The position numbers and the translations under genes were made by a program. From an uncultured Flavobacteriales bacterium (GTDB lineage: Bacteria; Bacteroidota; Bacteroidia; Flavobacteriales_D; Crocinitomicaceae), in contig CAJXMN010000008.1 of the NCBI GenBank assembly GCA_913056215.1, positions 1-62,329 on the forward strand: a DNA stretch of 62,329 bases, written 5' to 3'. Positions within the stretch are counted from its first letter, which is position 1, and each line of letters opens with the position of its first letter. The notes below the pieces were generated by a model. That model was not told where the DNA came from. It searched no databases and was given only the letters and a program-made list of their open reading frames with translations. Below are positions 26,326 through 35,749 of this stretch, piece after piece.

Positions 26326-27018
26326 TTATTTCGCCTTCATTTGCTGCGTCCATTGGGTGGCAAAATTAAAAAAACCACTAATCAGCGGGTGAGGCATTTC
26401 TCTCGTACTACAGATTTGTGGAATGCTCATGGAGGCAACGCAAAAGGGCTGTGATTTCAAACTAAATATTTCAGGTTCTTCAAATTGGTTGATCGCTTCT
26501 ATATCCACTAATTCTTTGCGCAAGTAATCGAGCAGTTGCGGATAAATCGAAAAGCGAGCTGCGGTAAATTCAACGCGGCTGAGGTCATTATAGAGCTTTT
26601 TGAGTTCAACACTCACCGGAACAACTTCAATTTTCTCAAACGTTTCTTTTGGCGCCAGGTTATCAGAAATCAATTTTTCTTGGTTGGGGTTGAGGTTAAA
26701 GGACCTAATGAGGACATCTAGCAGTACGCGTATACCTTCTCCCGTTATAAACAATGGTAATTGAGCATCCATTATATGATGAAAAATACCATTGAGAAAA
26801 AACACATTTTCAAAGGGACCTGGAGCAATCCAAAAGGCATCATAATTTTTAAAATGGGATGCTTTCCAATTTGCTGCTTCATGAATGCGGATCCAGTAAT
26901 AATTGACATCAATATCCAAAAGGCGGGTAGAGTGTTCAATGGCTAAATTAGTGGCATGATGTGCGTTGTACGTAAAATTAAAGTCACCAATAATTGCAAT
27001 TTTCAACGCTTCAGCCAT
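26326..27018 (-). CDS. CTP-synthase C-terminal-like amidotransferase homologue lacking the catalytic residues
   Basis: The 230-residue protein resembles the glutamine amidotransferase half of CTP synthase on its own: KIAIIGDFNFTYNAHHAT, DAFWIAPGPFENV, and near the end PHPLISGFFNFATQW, comparable with PHPLF-GF in PyrG. At the nucleophile elbow the expected G-x-C-x-G is replaced by TGEGIRVLL, so the Cys is missing, and the HPE part of the triad reads SIPQ. It therefore should not hydrolyse glutamine in the usual way. Standalone relatives are often labelled CTP synthase C-terminal region-related (seleno)proteins. The role is unknown. It ends 22 bp from the convergent rnhA stop. Confidence 0.75.
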   Translation of the reverse strand: MAEALKIAIIGDFNFTYNAHHATNLAIEHSTRLLDIDVNYYWIRIHEAANWKASHFKNYDAFWIAPGPFENVFFLNGIFHHIMDAQLPLFITGEGIRVLLDVLIRSFNLNPNQEKLISDNLAPKETFEKIEVVPVSVELKKLYNDLSRVEFTAARFSIYPQLLDYLRKELVDIEAINQFEEPEIFSLKSQPFCVASMSIPQICSTREMPHPLISGFFNFATQWTQQMKAK

Positions 27019-27094
27019 CTTACAATATTCAGTTCTCGGGCATTAAATTCTTTTATAGTTGAGACGCGCAGCCCCTTATTATCTTCAGATCCAT

Positions 27095-27715
27095 TTACCG
27101 CTCAAAATATCCCGAATAAACACCATTTTCAATCAGAAGCGTGTCTGTTGGTTGCTCGAGATCATCAAAAAGGGAAACATTAAATGTTGCAGTAAATTTC
27201 ATGTAGTCTCCTTCTTCGTCAGACTCTTGAACGAGCGAAGTAAATTCAAAATTCTGAACCTCATTGGTCGTATCCATGCTCGTCCAAACCGTTCCCTGTC
27301 CATCACGGAATACAATCTCGATACCTTCATCGGCATTTTCATCAAAATCAGGAAGCGTATTTGAATTAAAGAAAGCAGTAAACTGCTCAACAGTAGGGTC
27401 GATATCTTCGTCTGCATTAAAACTCAAACTTCCCAAACCAATTTTTAAGAAGTCCAACTGCGCATCCGAACGTATTTCGGAAAAATACTTCACATTAGAA
27501 GGCTGTGGAGTTGGTAAGATCTCTTTGGCTTGAGTCGGATTACAGTAATAACCATTCACATCCTGGATCAATTCGTAATCATCTCCTTCAATCGTGGCAG
27601 AAAAAGAACACGTCAAGTCTACCTCCTCTTTGGGTGGTGGGATCACTTCATGCTCAACACAAGAAGCGATTACAGCAACTCCAAACAATCCTACTATTCC
27701 CTTAAATACCTTCAT
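27095..27715 (-). CDS. Lipoprotein of unknown function
   Basis: The 206-residue protein uses the ATG at 27715, giving MKVFKGIVGLFGVAVIASCV, a lipoprotein signal with lipobox IASC (Cys19). A proline-rich linker (PPPKEE) follows. The mature part, SFSATIEGDDYELIQDVNGY onward, looks like a beta-sandwich of the type in Bacteroidota surface or periplasmic lipoproteins. I do not recognise a named family. It lies alone between the CTP-synthase-like gene and RNase D on the same strand. Confidence 0.78.
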   Translation of the reverse strand: MKVFKGIVGLFGVAVIASCVEHEVIPPPKEEVDLTCSFSATIEGDDYELIQDVNGYYCNPTQAKEILPTPQPSNVKYFSEIRSDAQLDFLKIGLGSLSFNADEDIDPTVEQFTAFFNSNTLPDFDENADEGIEIVFRDGQGTVWTSMDTTNEVQNFEFTSLVQESDEEGDYMKFTATFNVSLFDDLEQPTDTLLIENGVYSGYFER

Positions 27716-27790
27716 TTCAATGCATTTTATGTAGCTAATATACGTAAACCGCACGGAAAAGGTTGGGTGTTTGGCGTTTTTTTTATTCTA

Positions 27791-28939
27791 TTAGAGGGAT
27801 TTTGGCCAGTTCAAACCTATTTTTTCAGCGATACTTGAGATGATCTGTTTCTGATAATTCAATAACTCGAGCTCTCCCAATACAAGGTGTTTTACTTTCC
27901 GGTTAGAAAGCACGTAGTTGGTCAATGGGGCTCCGTATAGCGCTTTCATTTCTTCTTTGACCGGGGCCACAAAATCGTCTTTGATACTGTTGAGGCGCTT
28001 TTTGTTGCGCGAGCGCAGCATTTTATCTTCCGCAGTGAGTGGTGTTAAAGCAGGTGCATCATTGGCAAGATTTAATGCTTTAAAATCGGCCGTACTTGCT
28101 TCAATGATAGTTTTAATTTTTTGGATGACTTTTGGGGTGCGCAATTTAGGGTGTAGCTTTTTGTTATTGGACGTCTCGCTCCACCGCTCTGGATGTTTAG
28201 CCAGCTCAAGACAAATCGACTGATCCCAGATGCGGTAAGTCGGTTTGTTCATCTTTGCTGCCAGTGACTCACGATACTCTAACAAATCGATAAACCGCAT
28301 CCATTCTTGTTTCGTGAGCTTCTTTTTTTCCTTCTGAACCTTTGCATTGAATTTACTCGCCGTCCAGTCACGACTTTCAAAAGCATTCATCTCCTCAGCT
28401 AACCAGGTTAATCGATCCATAGACTCTAGCTGTTTCAACAACACCTCTTTTAAATCGAACAAGTGCACGACATCTTCTGCGGCGTAATAGCGCTGCTCAT
28501 CCGTCAATGGACGCTTCACCCAATTACTTCTCTGCTGGCTTTTTTGTGCCTTTTTGTCGAGCACAGTCTCCAGTGTGTTGCTTAAAGATAGCGACTCTTC
28601 ACCCGTTAAAATATGTGCTATTGATAAGTCAAGTAAACCCGTTACATTCACCCCCATTTGAAATAACAAACGCATGTCTTCGTCAAAGGCAAAACAGAGC
28701 TTTTCAATGGCCTCAGACTCTAAAACCGGAAATATCGTTTTAATAGCCACAGCGCCAAACGGATCAATGAGGTAACATGTTTCACCATCGAAAACCTGCA
28801 TCAAGCACAACGTAAAACCGTATTGGTAATGATTTTTATCAAACTCCAGGTCAATGGCAATAGCCGACTTTTTTTGCAACTGCTTTACGCAGTCCTCCAA
28901 ATCAGATTGCCTATTGATATATGCTACTTTTTCCTTCAT
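27791..28939 (-). CDS. rnd: Ribonuclease D
   Basis: The 382-residue protein (ATG at 28939) is a DEDD-family 3'-5' exoribonuclease that trims stable RNA precursors. Active-site acids are seen in AIAIDLEFDKNHYQYG (Asp30, Glu32), FAFDEDMRLLF and RYYAAEDVVHLFDL (with the Tyr of the DEDDy type). C-terminal HRDC-like RNA-binding helices include EYRESLAAKMNKPTYRI. Length is close to the E. coli enzyme. It is last in a probable operon with the MMPL exporter, rfbA and the polyprenyl synthase, starting 4 bp after the synthase stop. Confidence 0.9.
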   Translation of the reverse strand: MKEKVAYINRQSDLEDCVKQLQKKSAIAIDLEFDKNHYQYGFTLCLMQVFDGETCYLIDPFGAVAIKTIFPVLESEAIEKLCFAFDEDMRLLFQMGVNVTGLLDLSIAHILTGEESLSLSNTLETVLDKKAQKSQQRSNWVKRPLTDEQRYYAAEDVVHLFDLKEVLLKQLESMDRLTWLAEEMNAFESRDWTASKFNAKVQKEKKKLTKQEWMRFIDLLEYRESLAAKMNKPTYRIWDQSICLELAKHPERWSETSNNKKLHPKLRTPKVIQKIKTIIEASTADFKALNLANDAPALTPLTAEDKMLRSRNKKRLNSIKDDFVAPVKEEMKALYGAPLTNYVLSNRKVKHLVLGELELLNYQKQIISSIAEKIGLNWPKSL

Positions 28940-28943
28940 TCGT

Positions 28944-29912
28944 TTAATGGTCCCGGGCCATAATGAAATCAGCCAGACCAATCAGCGTTTCTTTCTGTTG
29001 CGAGGGGACATCAATTGCCTCCAGGTGCTTTATTGCTGTTTCGTAAAACCGTTTCTTTTCTCGTTCTGCATCTTCGCGAACATTTAATGCTGCAAACATA
29101 CGTTTTACAGCTGTGATTTTTTCATCACCATTCGCAAGTGCCATGCTATCGCTGAGTATCGTGCGCTGTTCTTCAGAGGCTCGTTCAAAAGCTTTGAGCA
29201 AGAGGTATGTCTTTTTATTGGCTAGAATATCTCCGCCCACTTGTTTGCCAAACTTTTCTGGATCAGCATAGACGTCGAGCAGGTCATCTTGCAGTTGAAA
29301 TGCCAAGCCAATATTGACACCAAAATCATATAAGTTCTGCGTATCCTTTTCACCTGCTTGTGCCACAGTTGCGCCCATCTCTAGTGCAGCGCCCAAAAGC
29401 ACAGAAGTTTTCAATCGAATCATTTCAATATAAGATGGAATACTCACAACATCCTGTGTTTCAAAATCCATGTCGAGTTGCTGACCTTCACAAACTTGCC
29501 GGGCTGTTCGTGAAAAAATGCGCAACAATTGAGGCAACACTTGTCCTTCGTACTTCGACAAGTGATCGTAAGCCTCTACGAATAGCACATCACCTGAAAG
29601 AATACCAATATTTGTGTCCCATTTTTGGTGCACTGTTTGCTGACCTCTACGCAACGGTGCCTCATCCATGATATCGTCATGAATCAATGTAAAGTTGTGA
29701 AACAGTTCGACCGCAAGCGCTGCATTAAAGGCTTTAATACCAGGAACATTGAACAAGCTGCAACCGAGCATCGTCAAGCTTGGACGTGTTCGTTTCCCAC
29801 CGAGCTTCAAAAAGTAACGCAGCGGGTCATACAAATTGGCTGGTTCCTTCGGAAGGTCCAGTTCATGAATCTTGTTTTCAACAATTTTCTGGTATTCCTG
29901 CAGCTCTTTCAT
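28944..29912 (-). CDS. Polyprenyl synthetase family protein
   Basis: The 322-residue all-helical prenyltransferase condenses isopentenyl diphosphate onto allylic diphosphates. The first aspartate-rich motif is DDIMD (79-83) followed by LRRGQ, and the second is DDLLD (209-213). The GGKRTRP motif at 38-44 binds diphosphate. Phe74, five residues before the first motif, would limit chain length and suggests a geranylgeranyl-range product, but length cannot be fixed by eye. It starts 4 bp after rfbA. Confidence 0.92.
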   Translation of the reverse strand: MKELQEYQKIVENKIHELDLPKEPANLYDPLRYFLKLGGKRTRPSLTMLGCSLFNVPGIKAFNAALAVELFHNFTLIHDDIMDEAPLRRGQQTVHQKWDTNIGILSGDVLFVEAYDHLSKYEGQVLPQLLRIFSRTARQVCEGQQLDMDFETQDVVSIPSYIEMIRLKTSVLLGAALEMGATVAQAGEKDTQNLYDFGVNIGLAFQLQDDLLDVYADPEKFGKQVGGDILANKKTYLLLKAFERASEEQRTILSDSMALANGDEKITAVKRMFAALNVREDAEREKKRFYETAIKHLEAIDVPSQQKETLIGLADFIMARDH

Positions 29913-29916
29913 GATG

Positions 29917-30783
29917 CTATTTCGACTGAATTAAATTGAGTAGATAGTTACCATATCCACTTTTAACAAGCGGTTGAGCCAATTGTTTGAGCTGCCTGTC
30001 ATTAATATAACCCTTGCGATAGGCAATTTCCTCAATACATCCAATTTTTAATCCTTGCCGTTCTTCAATTACCTGCACAAATTGACCAGCCTGCATCAAG
30101 GAAGGAAAAGTTCCCGTATCGAGCCAAGCCGTCCCCCTGTTGAGCACAGCAACTTTTAAGTTTCCCCGTTTCAAGTATTCGGCATTTACATCTGTGATCT
30201 CATATTCACCGCGGGCAGAAGGTTCTAGCTCTTTTGCAATGGAAATTACATCGTTATCGTAAAAATAAAGCCCCGGTACCGCATAATTCGATTTTGGAGC
30301 GTCCGGCTTTTCTTCGATTGAAATAGCCTTCATATCATCATCAAATTCGACTACGCCATAGCGTTTAGGATCTGAAACGTGATAAGCATATACCACTCCA
30401 CCTTCAGGGTTATTATTCTCTTGTAACAAATCGTCCATCCCCACACCGTAGAAAATATTATCTCCTAAAATAAGGGCCACCTTATCGTCACCAATGAAAG
30501 ACTCTCCTATGATAAATGCCTGTGCCAACCCTTCTGGTGCCGGCTGTATAGCATATTCGAAACGACATCCGAGCTGACTTCCATCACCCAACAATTTTTT
30601 AAAATGGGGTAAATCGTGTGGGGTAGAGATAATTAAAATTTCTCGGATTCCTGCACTCATTAAAATCGAGAGCGGGTAATAGATCATGGGTTTGTCATAC
30701 ACTGGCATCAGCTGCTTACTCACGGCAAGTGTTAAAGGATGCAATCGCGTACCAGCCCCCCCCGCCAAAATAATTCCTTTCAT
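29917..30783 (-). CDS. rfbA: Glucose-1-phosphate thymidylyltransferase
   Basis: The 288-residue nucleotidyltransferase makes dTDP-glucose, the first step to dTDP-rhamnose and other deoxysugars for surface glycans. The signature is [18 protein letters not shown] followed by [18 protein letters not shown], with [30 protein letters not shown] and [14 protein letters not shown] downstream. Length matches RfbA/RmlA. rfbB, rfbC and rfbD are not adjacent. It is 6 bp from the MMPL exporter upstream. Confidence 0.96.
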   Translation of the reverse strand: MKGIILAGGAGTRLHPLTLAVSKQLMPVYDKPMIYYPLSILMSAGIREILIISTPHDLPHFKKLLGDGSQLGCRFEYAIQPAPEGLAQAFIIGESFIGDDKVALILGDNIFYGVGMDDLLQENNNPEGGVVYAYHVSDPKRYGVVEFDDDMKAISIEEKPDAPKSNYAVPGLYFYDNDVISIAKELEPSARGEYEITDVNAEYLKRGNLKVAVLNRGTAWLDTGTFPSLMQAGQFVQVIEERQGLKIGCIEEIAYRKGYINDRQLKQLAQPLVKSGYGNYLLNLIQSK

Positions 30784-30789
30784 AATCGT

Positions 30790-33693
30790 TTATTTATCTT
30801 CATCTAAGTCGTTATCTAAGCGCGTTCTCGGGTCTACTTCTAAATCGCTCAAATCAATATCTACCTCTTCATCATACATATTGATAAACGGTTCGCGAAA
30901 AGCTTTTGTGGCAATTCGATTTTCCAAACTCAATAAAAGCGAGGGTAGCACAGCAAGGTTTGTAAGCATAGCAACCAATAAAGTGAGCGAAACCAGCATT
31001 CCCAACGCCTGAGTACCACCAAATTGAGAAAGTGAGAACATGGAGAAACCGAAAAACAGAACGATTGAAGTGTAAAACATACTTAACCCTGTCTCCCGCA
31101 AGGCATTAATAACGCAAGCTTTAATATCCCAACTGCGCACTTTAAGTTCTTGTCGGTACTTGGCCAGAAAATGGATGGTATCATCCACCGAAATTCCGAA
31201 AGCAATGCTGAACACTAAAATTGTCGAAGGCTTAACGGGAATGGCAAAGAAGCCCATCACGCCAGCGGTAACAAGTAACGGTATAAAGTTCGGCACTAGC
31301 GAGATGATCACCATTTTCCAGGATTGGAACAACAAAGCCATCAGAATAGCGATAATGACAACTGCAATTCCCAGGCTGGTGAGCAAGTTTTTGATCAAAT
31401 ATTGCGTTCCCTCGGCAGCTACTACTGATGTACCAGTAATAACGTATTCGATTTTTTCCTTTTCGATGACCGATTCAAGCTTCTCCAGAAACCCATCCTT
31501 TTCATAATAAGAAGATAGCAACTCCGGTTTAAGGTCAAACTGATAAAGTAATGAATCATTTCCATCTGCCAGTTCATAGGTGATATTGCTACGATACGTA
31601 TTGGATAAATCGAAAATTGAATCTACATAGTTGATCTCACCCGATTCAGCGCGTTCCAGATAGTTGATAGCTTCCGGATAATTTGGATTCAACACACTAT
31701 CCATTTTGTTGGAAAGTGAATCAATTTTTGCATCAATTTCATAAGAACCCAAATCCACTATTTGCATGCGAATGCGCATGGTCGTATTTGCTGTATCTAC
31801 CAGTTCTTTGAGTGAATAACCAATTGCTACATCCGGATAGTGTTTTTCGGTAGCAGCCAGCACCTCACTGCGCTCGTAGTTGTTTTGGAGGTATTTTCGA
31901 ACATGATCCTCTTTAAATACGGGATGATTTTCCAACGTGTCTTTCTCGTGATTCGCAAAACGTTTGATCTGAGGGAGTACATCACGAGCTATCTTTGGAA
32001 AATTATACAACAGCGAATCCGCAAAATTATCGTTACCGCTGCGCAATGAGTCGCGGTAACGAAAAGCATTTCTAGTACGTCTCATATCAGCTTGAAAAGC
32101 TTCTATATACTTGCCTAATCGCCGCTTATCTTTCCGCTCAATCAGCTGATACATCTCAGGGTTATTACCGTAATAAGCCATGTTGATCAGCTTCATGAAG
32201 TTTACTGCAGAAATCGATTTACTGAAAACTGTGTCTTTGGCAATCACCTCTTGAACACCCTCTATTTTGCGTAAAAAGTCGTTGTTTAACTTTTTTCCGT
32301 CCTTCTTGTAATTTACCAATATTTCAAAAGGAACTGCACCACCAAAATGCTTTTGAATGAACTCAATATCTTTCAGGATCGGATCTGATTCTGGTAAATC
32401 ACTCGTTAAATTACCAGTAGCTTCCATCCTGGTAATACCCCAGGCACACAATCCAATCACAATCACCGTAAAAATGTAAACCTGCTTGCGCTTTGTGGTC
32501 GCCAATACGACCAGCTTTTCTACTACGCCCTTCGAAAATGTCTTTTCCAGGTGTTTTAAATGGCGTGGTTTAGGTGGTTTGGCCAATGAGAATAAGATGG
32601 GTATAATACAGATCGACAAGAAAAACACCATCATGATGTTTAGTGATGCGCTAATACCAAATTCAGCTAACTTCTCCGAATTGGTAAATACGAATGTAGA
32701 AAATCCTAGCGCTGTTGTCAAGTTTGTTAAAAATGTCGCATTCCCTACCTTTTGAACCACGCGCGATAAAGCCTTCGTTTTATTACCATGCCGCTTGACT
32801 TCGCGGTGGAACTTCGTCAGTAAGAAAATACAGTTGGGGATCCCGATAACAATCATCAGCGGCGGAATGAGCGCCATCATAATAGATAGCCTGAAGCCCA
32901 TTAGACCGATACTGCCAAGTGACCAAATTACGGCGGTGAAAACTACTAAATTACAAAAGGCGACCACCCGGAAGGATCGAAAAAAGAGGTAGAGTAACAA
33001 AGAAGTCACAGCGATAGCCAGGCCAATAAAGATGTACATTTCACTGACCACACGCTTGCTCATCACCACGCGGATGTGCGGCAATCCAGCAAAATGCATT
33101 TCACCAAATGTCTCTTCATAAGAAAGTGCAATCTTTTCAGCGTCCAAAACAACTCCCGATTTTTCCTGATCGCTGAGATAGGATTCATCGATACCAATCA
33201 TCATCAGGGAGACGTTGGTAGAATCATTATATAAAATACCATCGTAAAGCGGAATTTGTCTAATCTGATGTCGGATTTCATCCACTGATTTATCTTCAAA
33301 ATTTTTATCTTCAAAGATGGGTTCAGCTTCAAACTTTTGTTTTTCCGTATTGTTTTTTATCTGAAAAAGATCGGCTTCTGAAAAGACGTTATTCACGCCG
33401 TCTAATTTGCGTATAGAATCTCCTAAGGCCTTCCATTTCAAAAAGTTTTCTTCGGTATAAAGGTTGTCAGTTTTAATCGCAAGCACCAGTGAACCACCGT
33501 CCTCACCGAACATTTCTTTCAGCTTGAGATAACCCGCCTGAGCAGGAGACTTTTTCGGGAGCATATTCCCGTATTTATTGTCAAGTTTCAGGCTCGTAAA
33601 AGCGAAATACCCAAAAAATACAGTTAGTATTCCAATGATCGTCAATATCACCGCACGGTTTCGAAGAATTATTTGAGAAAGTTTAAACCACAT
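30790..33693 (-). CDS. MMPL-domain RND superfamily exporter
   Basis: The 967-residue protein has two MMPL/Patched-like halves, each with one TM helix, a large periplasmic loop and five clustered helices (roughly 14-32, 210-375, 405-425 and 760-925). GFRLSIMMALIPPLMIVIGI and VFSIAFGISVDDTIHFLAKY are typical of helices 4 in this family. The short acidic C-terminus (EEVDIDLSDLEVDPRTRLDN) is cytoplasmic. Relatives export lipids, hopanoids or glycolipids. Sitting in front of a polyprenyl synthase and a sugar-nucleotide enzyme, a lipid or isoprenoid cargo is plausible but unproven. Confidence 0.9.
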   Translation of the reverse strand: MWFKLSQIILRNRAVILTIIGILTVFFGYFAFTSLKLDNKYGNMLPKKSPAQAGYLKLKEMFGEDGGSLVLAIKTDNLYTEENFLKWKALGDSIRKLDGVNNVFSEADLFQIKNNTEKQKFEAEPIFEDKNFEDKSVDEIRHQIRQIPLYDGILYNDSTNVSLMMIGIDESYLSDQEKSGVVLDAEKIALSYEETFGEMHFAGLPHIRVVMSKRVVSEMYIFIGLAIAVTSLLLYLFFRSFRVVAFCNLVVFTAVIWSLGSIGLMGFRLSIMMALIPPLMIVIGIPNCIFLLTKFHREVKRHGNKTKALSRVVQKVGNATFLTNLTTALGFSTFVFTNSEKLAEFGISASLNIMMVFFLSICIIPILFSLAKPPKPRHLKHLEKTFSKGVVEKLVVLATTKRKQVYIFTVIVIGLCAWGITRMEATGNLTSDLPESDPILKDIEFIQKHFGGAVPFEILVNYKKDGKKLNNDFLRKIEGVQEVIAKDTVFSKSISAVNFMKLINMAYYGNNPEMYQLIERKDKRRLGKYIEAFQADMRRTRNAFRYRDSLRSGNDNFADSLLYNFPKIARDVLPQIKRFANHEKDTLENHPVFKEDHVRKYLQNNYERSEVLAATEKHYPDVAIGYSLKELVDTANTTMRIRMQIVDLGSYEIDAKIDSLSNKMDSVLNPNYPEAINYLERAESGEINYVDSIFDLSNTYRSNITYELADGNDSLLYQFDLKPELLSSYYEKDGFLEKLESVIEKEKIEYVITGTSVVAAEGTQYLIKNLLTSLGIAVVIIAILMALLFQSWKMVIISLVPNFIPLLVTAGVMGFFAIPVKPSTILVFSIAFGISVDDTIHFLAKYRQELKVRSWDIKACVINALRETGLSMFYTSIVLFFGFSMFSLSQFGGTQALGMLVSLTLLVAMLTNLAVLPSLLLSLENRIATKAFREPFINMYDEEVDIDLSDLEVDPRTRLDNDLDEDK

Positions 33694-33718
33694 TCAGCCT
33701 GGAAATATAAATAGAAAA

Positions 33719-33726
33719 CAAATGTA
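33719..33726 (-). promoter_or_regulatory. -7 box of the MMPL-rfbA-prenyl-rnd operon
   Basis: TACATTTG on the minus strand matches TAnnTTTG and lies 25 bp upstream of the MMPL start codon. No TTG is at the expected -33 position. Confidence 0.45.
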
Positions 33727-33985
33727 ATCAATTTGTGAGAAAAGAAAACAGAATCCTTATCAATGGTCTTTTCAGAACGATTATCAAATCAAGTATCGCT
33801 TCATCTAATTTCTACGACCTATAAGTTCTCCAGATATATCAGATTTGAACTTGTAATAAATGCCGTACTCTTAGTGAATTGCTGCAGTTCACCAAGAGTA
33901 AATACATTTGATTCGCTTTACGAGGTAGTTATACTTATGAATTACCAACTTTATACGGATTCATAATTCCTATAATATCTGTTAA

Positions 33986-34105
33986 TTTAATATTCATTCC
34001 TTTTATAAAATTGTCGTAGTGTTCTTTATTTTATTGGTCGGATCATTATTTTCCTATCATATTTATGAAAAACCCTTCCTAAAACTCGAAAAGTACTTTC
34101 GGTAA
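33986..34105 (+). pseudogene. 3' relic of an acyltransferase family 3 (OafA-like) gene
   Basis: An open frame after a TAA at 33983 encodes about 39 residues ending VGSLFSYHIYEKPFLKLEKY plus two residues, then a stop at 34103-34105. This is the characteristic last transmembrane helix and tail of membrane acyltransferases of the OafA/WecH type. Nothing upstream to 33727 continues the protein in any frame that I can recognise, so it is a remnant of a deleted gene. There is no start codon at its head. It lies in an 850-bp region otherwise without intact genes. Confidence 0.7.
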
Positions 34106-34213
34106 TACTTATTAAGAAGCAAGAATCAAAGGTTTCTGACTAGAACAGTCAAGTTGAGGTTCGTACAATTACTTGGAATGGACAGGTTGAAGTTCAACTC
34201 TAGAAAATAAACT

Positions 34214-34539
34214 ATGCAATGCGCAGTGCTGATTATATTATTCGCAGTTTTATTTTTTTAATGTAAGCAACAAACTAAATCAAAAAAGACCGATCATGAA
34301 AAAGAAGAATGCTGTAAAATGAAAGCTCAAAGAGTGGTTCTAACACTTCCGAGGTGACCTGTCCGGAATGCGGTCATACAGAAACAGAAGAGTTGCCGAC
34401 TGATGTTTGCTTGATTAAATACAACTTTAAAGGCTGTGGAACCAAACTAACCCCAAAGGAAGGTGATTGCTGTGTGTTTTGTACACATGGTACGCATAAG
34501 TGTCCTTCCATGCAAGAGGGGTTATGCATTTCATTTTAA
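34214..34539 (+). pseudogene. Damaged lipoprotein gene with GDCCVxC domain
   Basis: The 3' part (from 34318) encodes TCPECGHTETEELPTDVCLI, then KYNFKGCGTKL and GDCCVFCTHGTHKCPSMQ. This is the small cysteine-rich protein known as GDCCVxC domain-containing (seleno)protein, often found with metal or mercury handling genes. Upstream in a different frame is a plausible lipoprotein start (MQCAVLIILFAVLFF, then TAA, then CKQQTKSKKTDHEKEECCK). The parts are separated by a nonsense codon just before the lipid-anchor Cys and a frameshift near 34315. A 61-residue core could still be made from the GTG at 34354, so residual function is possible. Confidence 0.65.
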
Positions 34540-34546
34540 GCTGTGC

Positions 34547-35749
34547 TTACAAGTGCAGATCGAACTGAACTCTCCACATTACTCCATCTTCTACAAGGTC
34601 TTTCTGAATATATCCAACGTCAGTTTGTACTTTTAATTTATGACCAACGATAAACTTTGATAGGGCAAGAAAGTAATGGCTTTCATCAACTCCAATAGCG
34701 TTTTCCGTTGGAGACAGACGTGCATATCTACCCGCAATTTCAACGTTGTTTTTAAACATCCACCCGGCTTGAAGGTTTAATGCAGCACCCGTATAGTAAT
34801 ATCCTAATTCATTTTGTCCAGATTCATCCAGGTACACCGAAGTTCTATCCTTCGTATCACGAAGTACATATTCACCCATCATTGAAAATCCACTATACTT
34901 AAACATGAAGTCAACAAATGCCGTCTGCAATGTTTCCAATTCAGCATTTCCTGGTAAAAAAGAGCCCTTATTTCCGCGGGAACGGCCTGCCTGATCATTT
35001 TGATCAACTGTAATTCCAATAGATAATTTTGGCTTCTCTTCTCGGTAAATAGCCGATCCTACATAGTCTCCTTTTTTATGAAATTGACCGAATGGTAAGA
35101 ATTCTGTTCGAAAAGTATATTCATAACCACCCAAGTTTCCAGCAATGACGTTTCTCCCTTCTCCTTGTGAAAAAGTTCCGATCAGTTCTAGTCCAAACTG
35201 TTTTCCGAGCGTCTTCCTATAAATCAGCCCTACTCCAATATCTCGGTCAAGTGTAAACCTGCTGTTCAATATAGAACGATTGACAAACTGCATATTTGCC
35301 GAAGAAATCACTCGTTCACGGTTGCCTGGCAACTTCGTCTGTCCTGCTCTAAGTGAAAAACCTCCATAAAAATTCCAATCTACAAAAGCATCCAACATAA
35401 TATTCGCACCTCCTCCCTCATAGACGGGGTCACTAGTGTTTACATCGCGGTTTGTTAATCCTAACTCCATTTTATATTTCAACTTCGGCGTAAAGGCAAA
35501 GCCCTTAAACTTCAGTCGAGCTCGACGTACTAAAAAATTGGATTGCAGGTTACCAATATTACCCAGATCGTCATTCCGAACATCCCAATCACTTTTAGAA
35601 AGTAACTGAAAACGAAAAGCAGCCTTAATTGAGAAGGTTGTATCTTTTGCTTTATACCGAAACCCGTCACCAAAAGAATAGTCTTCAAGCTGACAATAAG
35701 GGGCCAGGTTAGCGAAAATGATTAGAGATAGTGTTAATAAAAACTTCAT
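34547..35749 (-). CDS. Outer-membrane porin resembling OprO/OprP phosphate-selective porins
   Basis: The 400-residue protein has a signal peptide (KFLLTLSLIIFANLAPYCQ). A regular series of amphipathic beta strands ends in the aromatic VMWRVQFDLHL, as needed for outer-membrane assembly. The segments FSIKAAFRFQLLSKSDWDVR, LVRRARLKFKGFAFTPKLKY and RAGQTKLPGNRERVISSAN fit the porin O/P family common in Bacteroidota. The ATG at about 35749 is preferred over an upstream TTG because it starts the signal. Phosphate specificity is inferred only from the family. Candidate regulatory repeats lie upstream. Confidence 0.85.
   Translation of the reverse strand: MKFLLTLSLIIFANLAPYCQLEDYSFGDGFRYKAKDTTFSIKAAFRFQLLSKSDWDVRNDDLGNIGNLQSNFLVRRARLKFKGFAFTPKLKYKMELGLTNRDVNTSDPVYEGGGANIMLDAFVDWNFYGGFSLRAGQTKLPGNRERVISSANMQFVNRSILNSRFTLDRDIGVGLIYRKTLGKQFGLELIGTFSQGEGRNVIAGNLGGYEYTFRTEFLPFGQFHKKGDYVGSAIYREEKPKLSIGITVDQNDQAGRSRGNKGSFLPGNAELETLQTAFVDFMFKYSGFSMMGEYVLRDTKDRTSVYLDESGQNELGYYYTGAALNLQAGWMFKNNVEIAGRYARLSPTENAIGVDESHYFLALSKFIVGHKLKVQTDVGYIQKDLVEDGVMWRVQFDLHL

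Noticed and set aside
33763-33966. 67-codon frame before the acyltransferase relic
   Set aside because: It was considered as the missing upstream part of the relic, but its translation shows none of the membrane-helix pattern of the family.
34130-34200. Possible further gene remnant between the acyltransferase relic and the GDCCVxC gene
   Set aside because: A short frame with VEVRTITWNGQVEVQL looked protein-like but is too short to assign.
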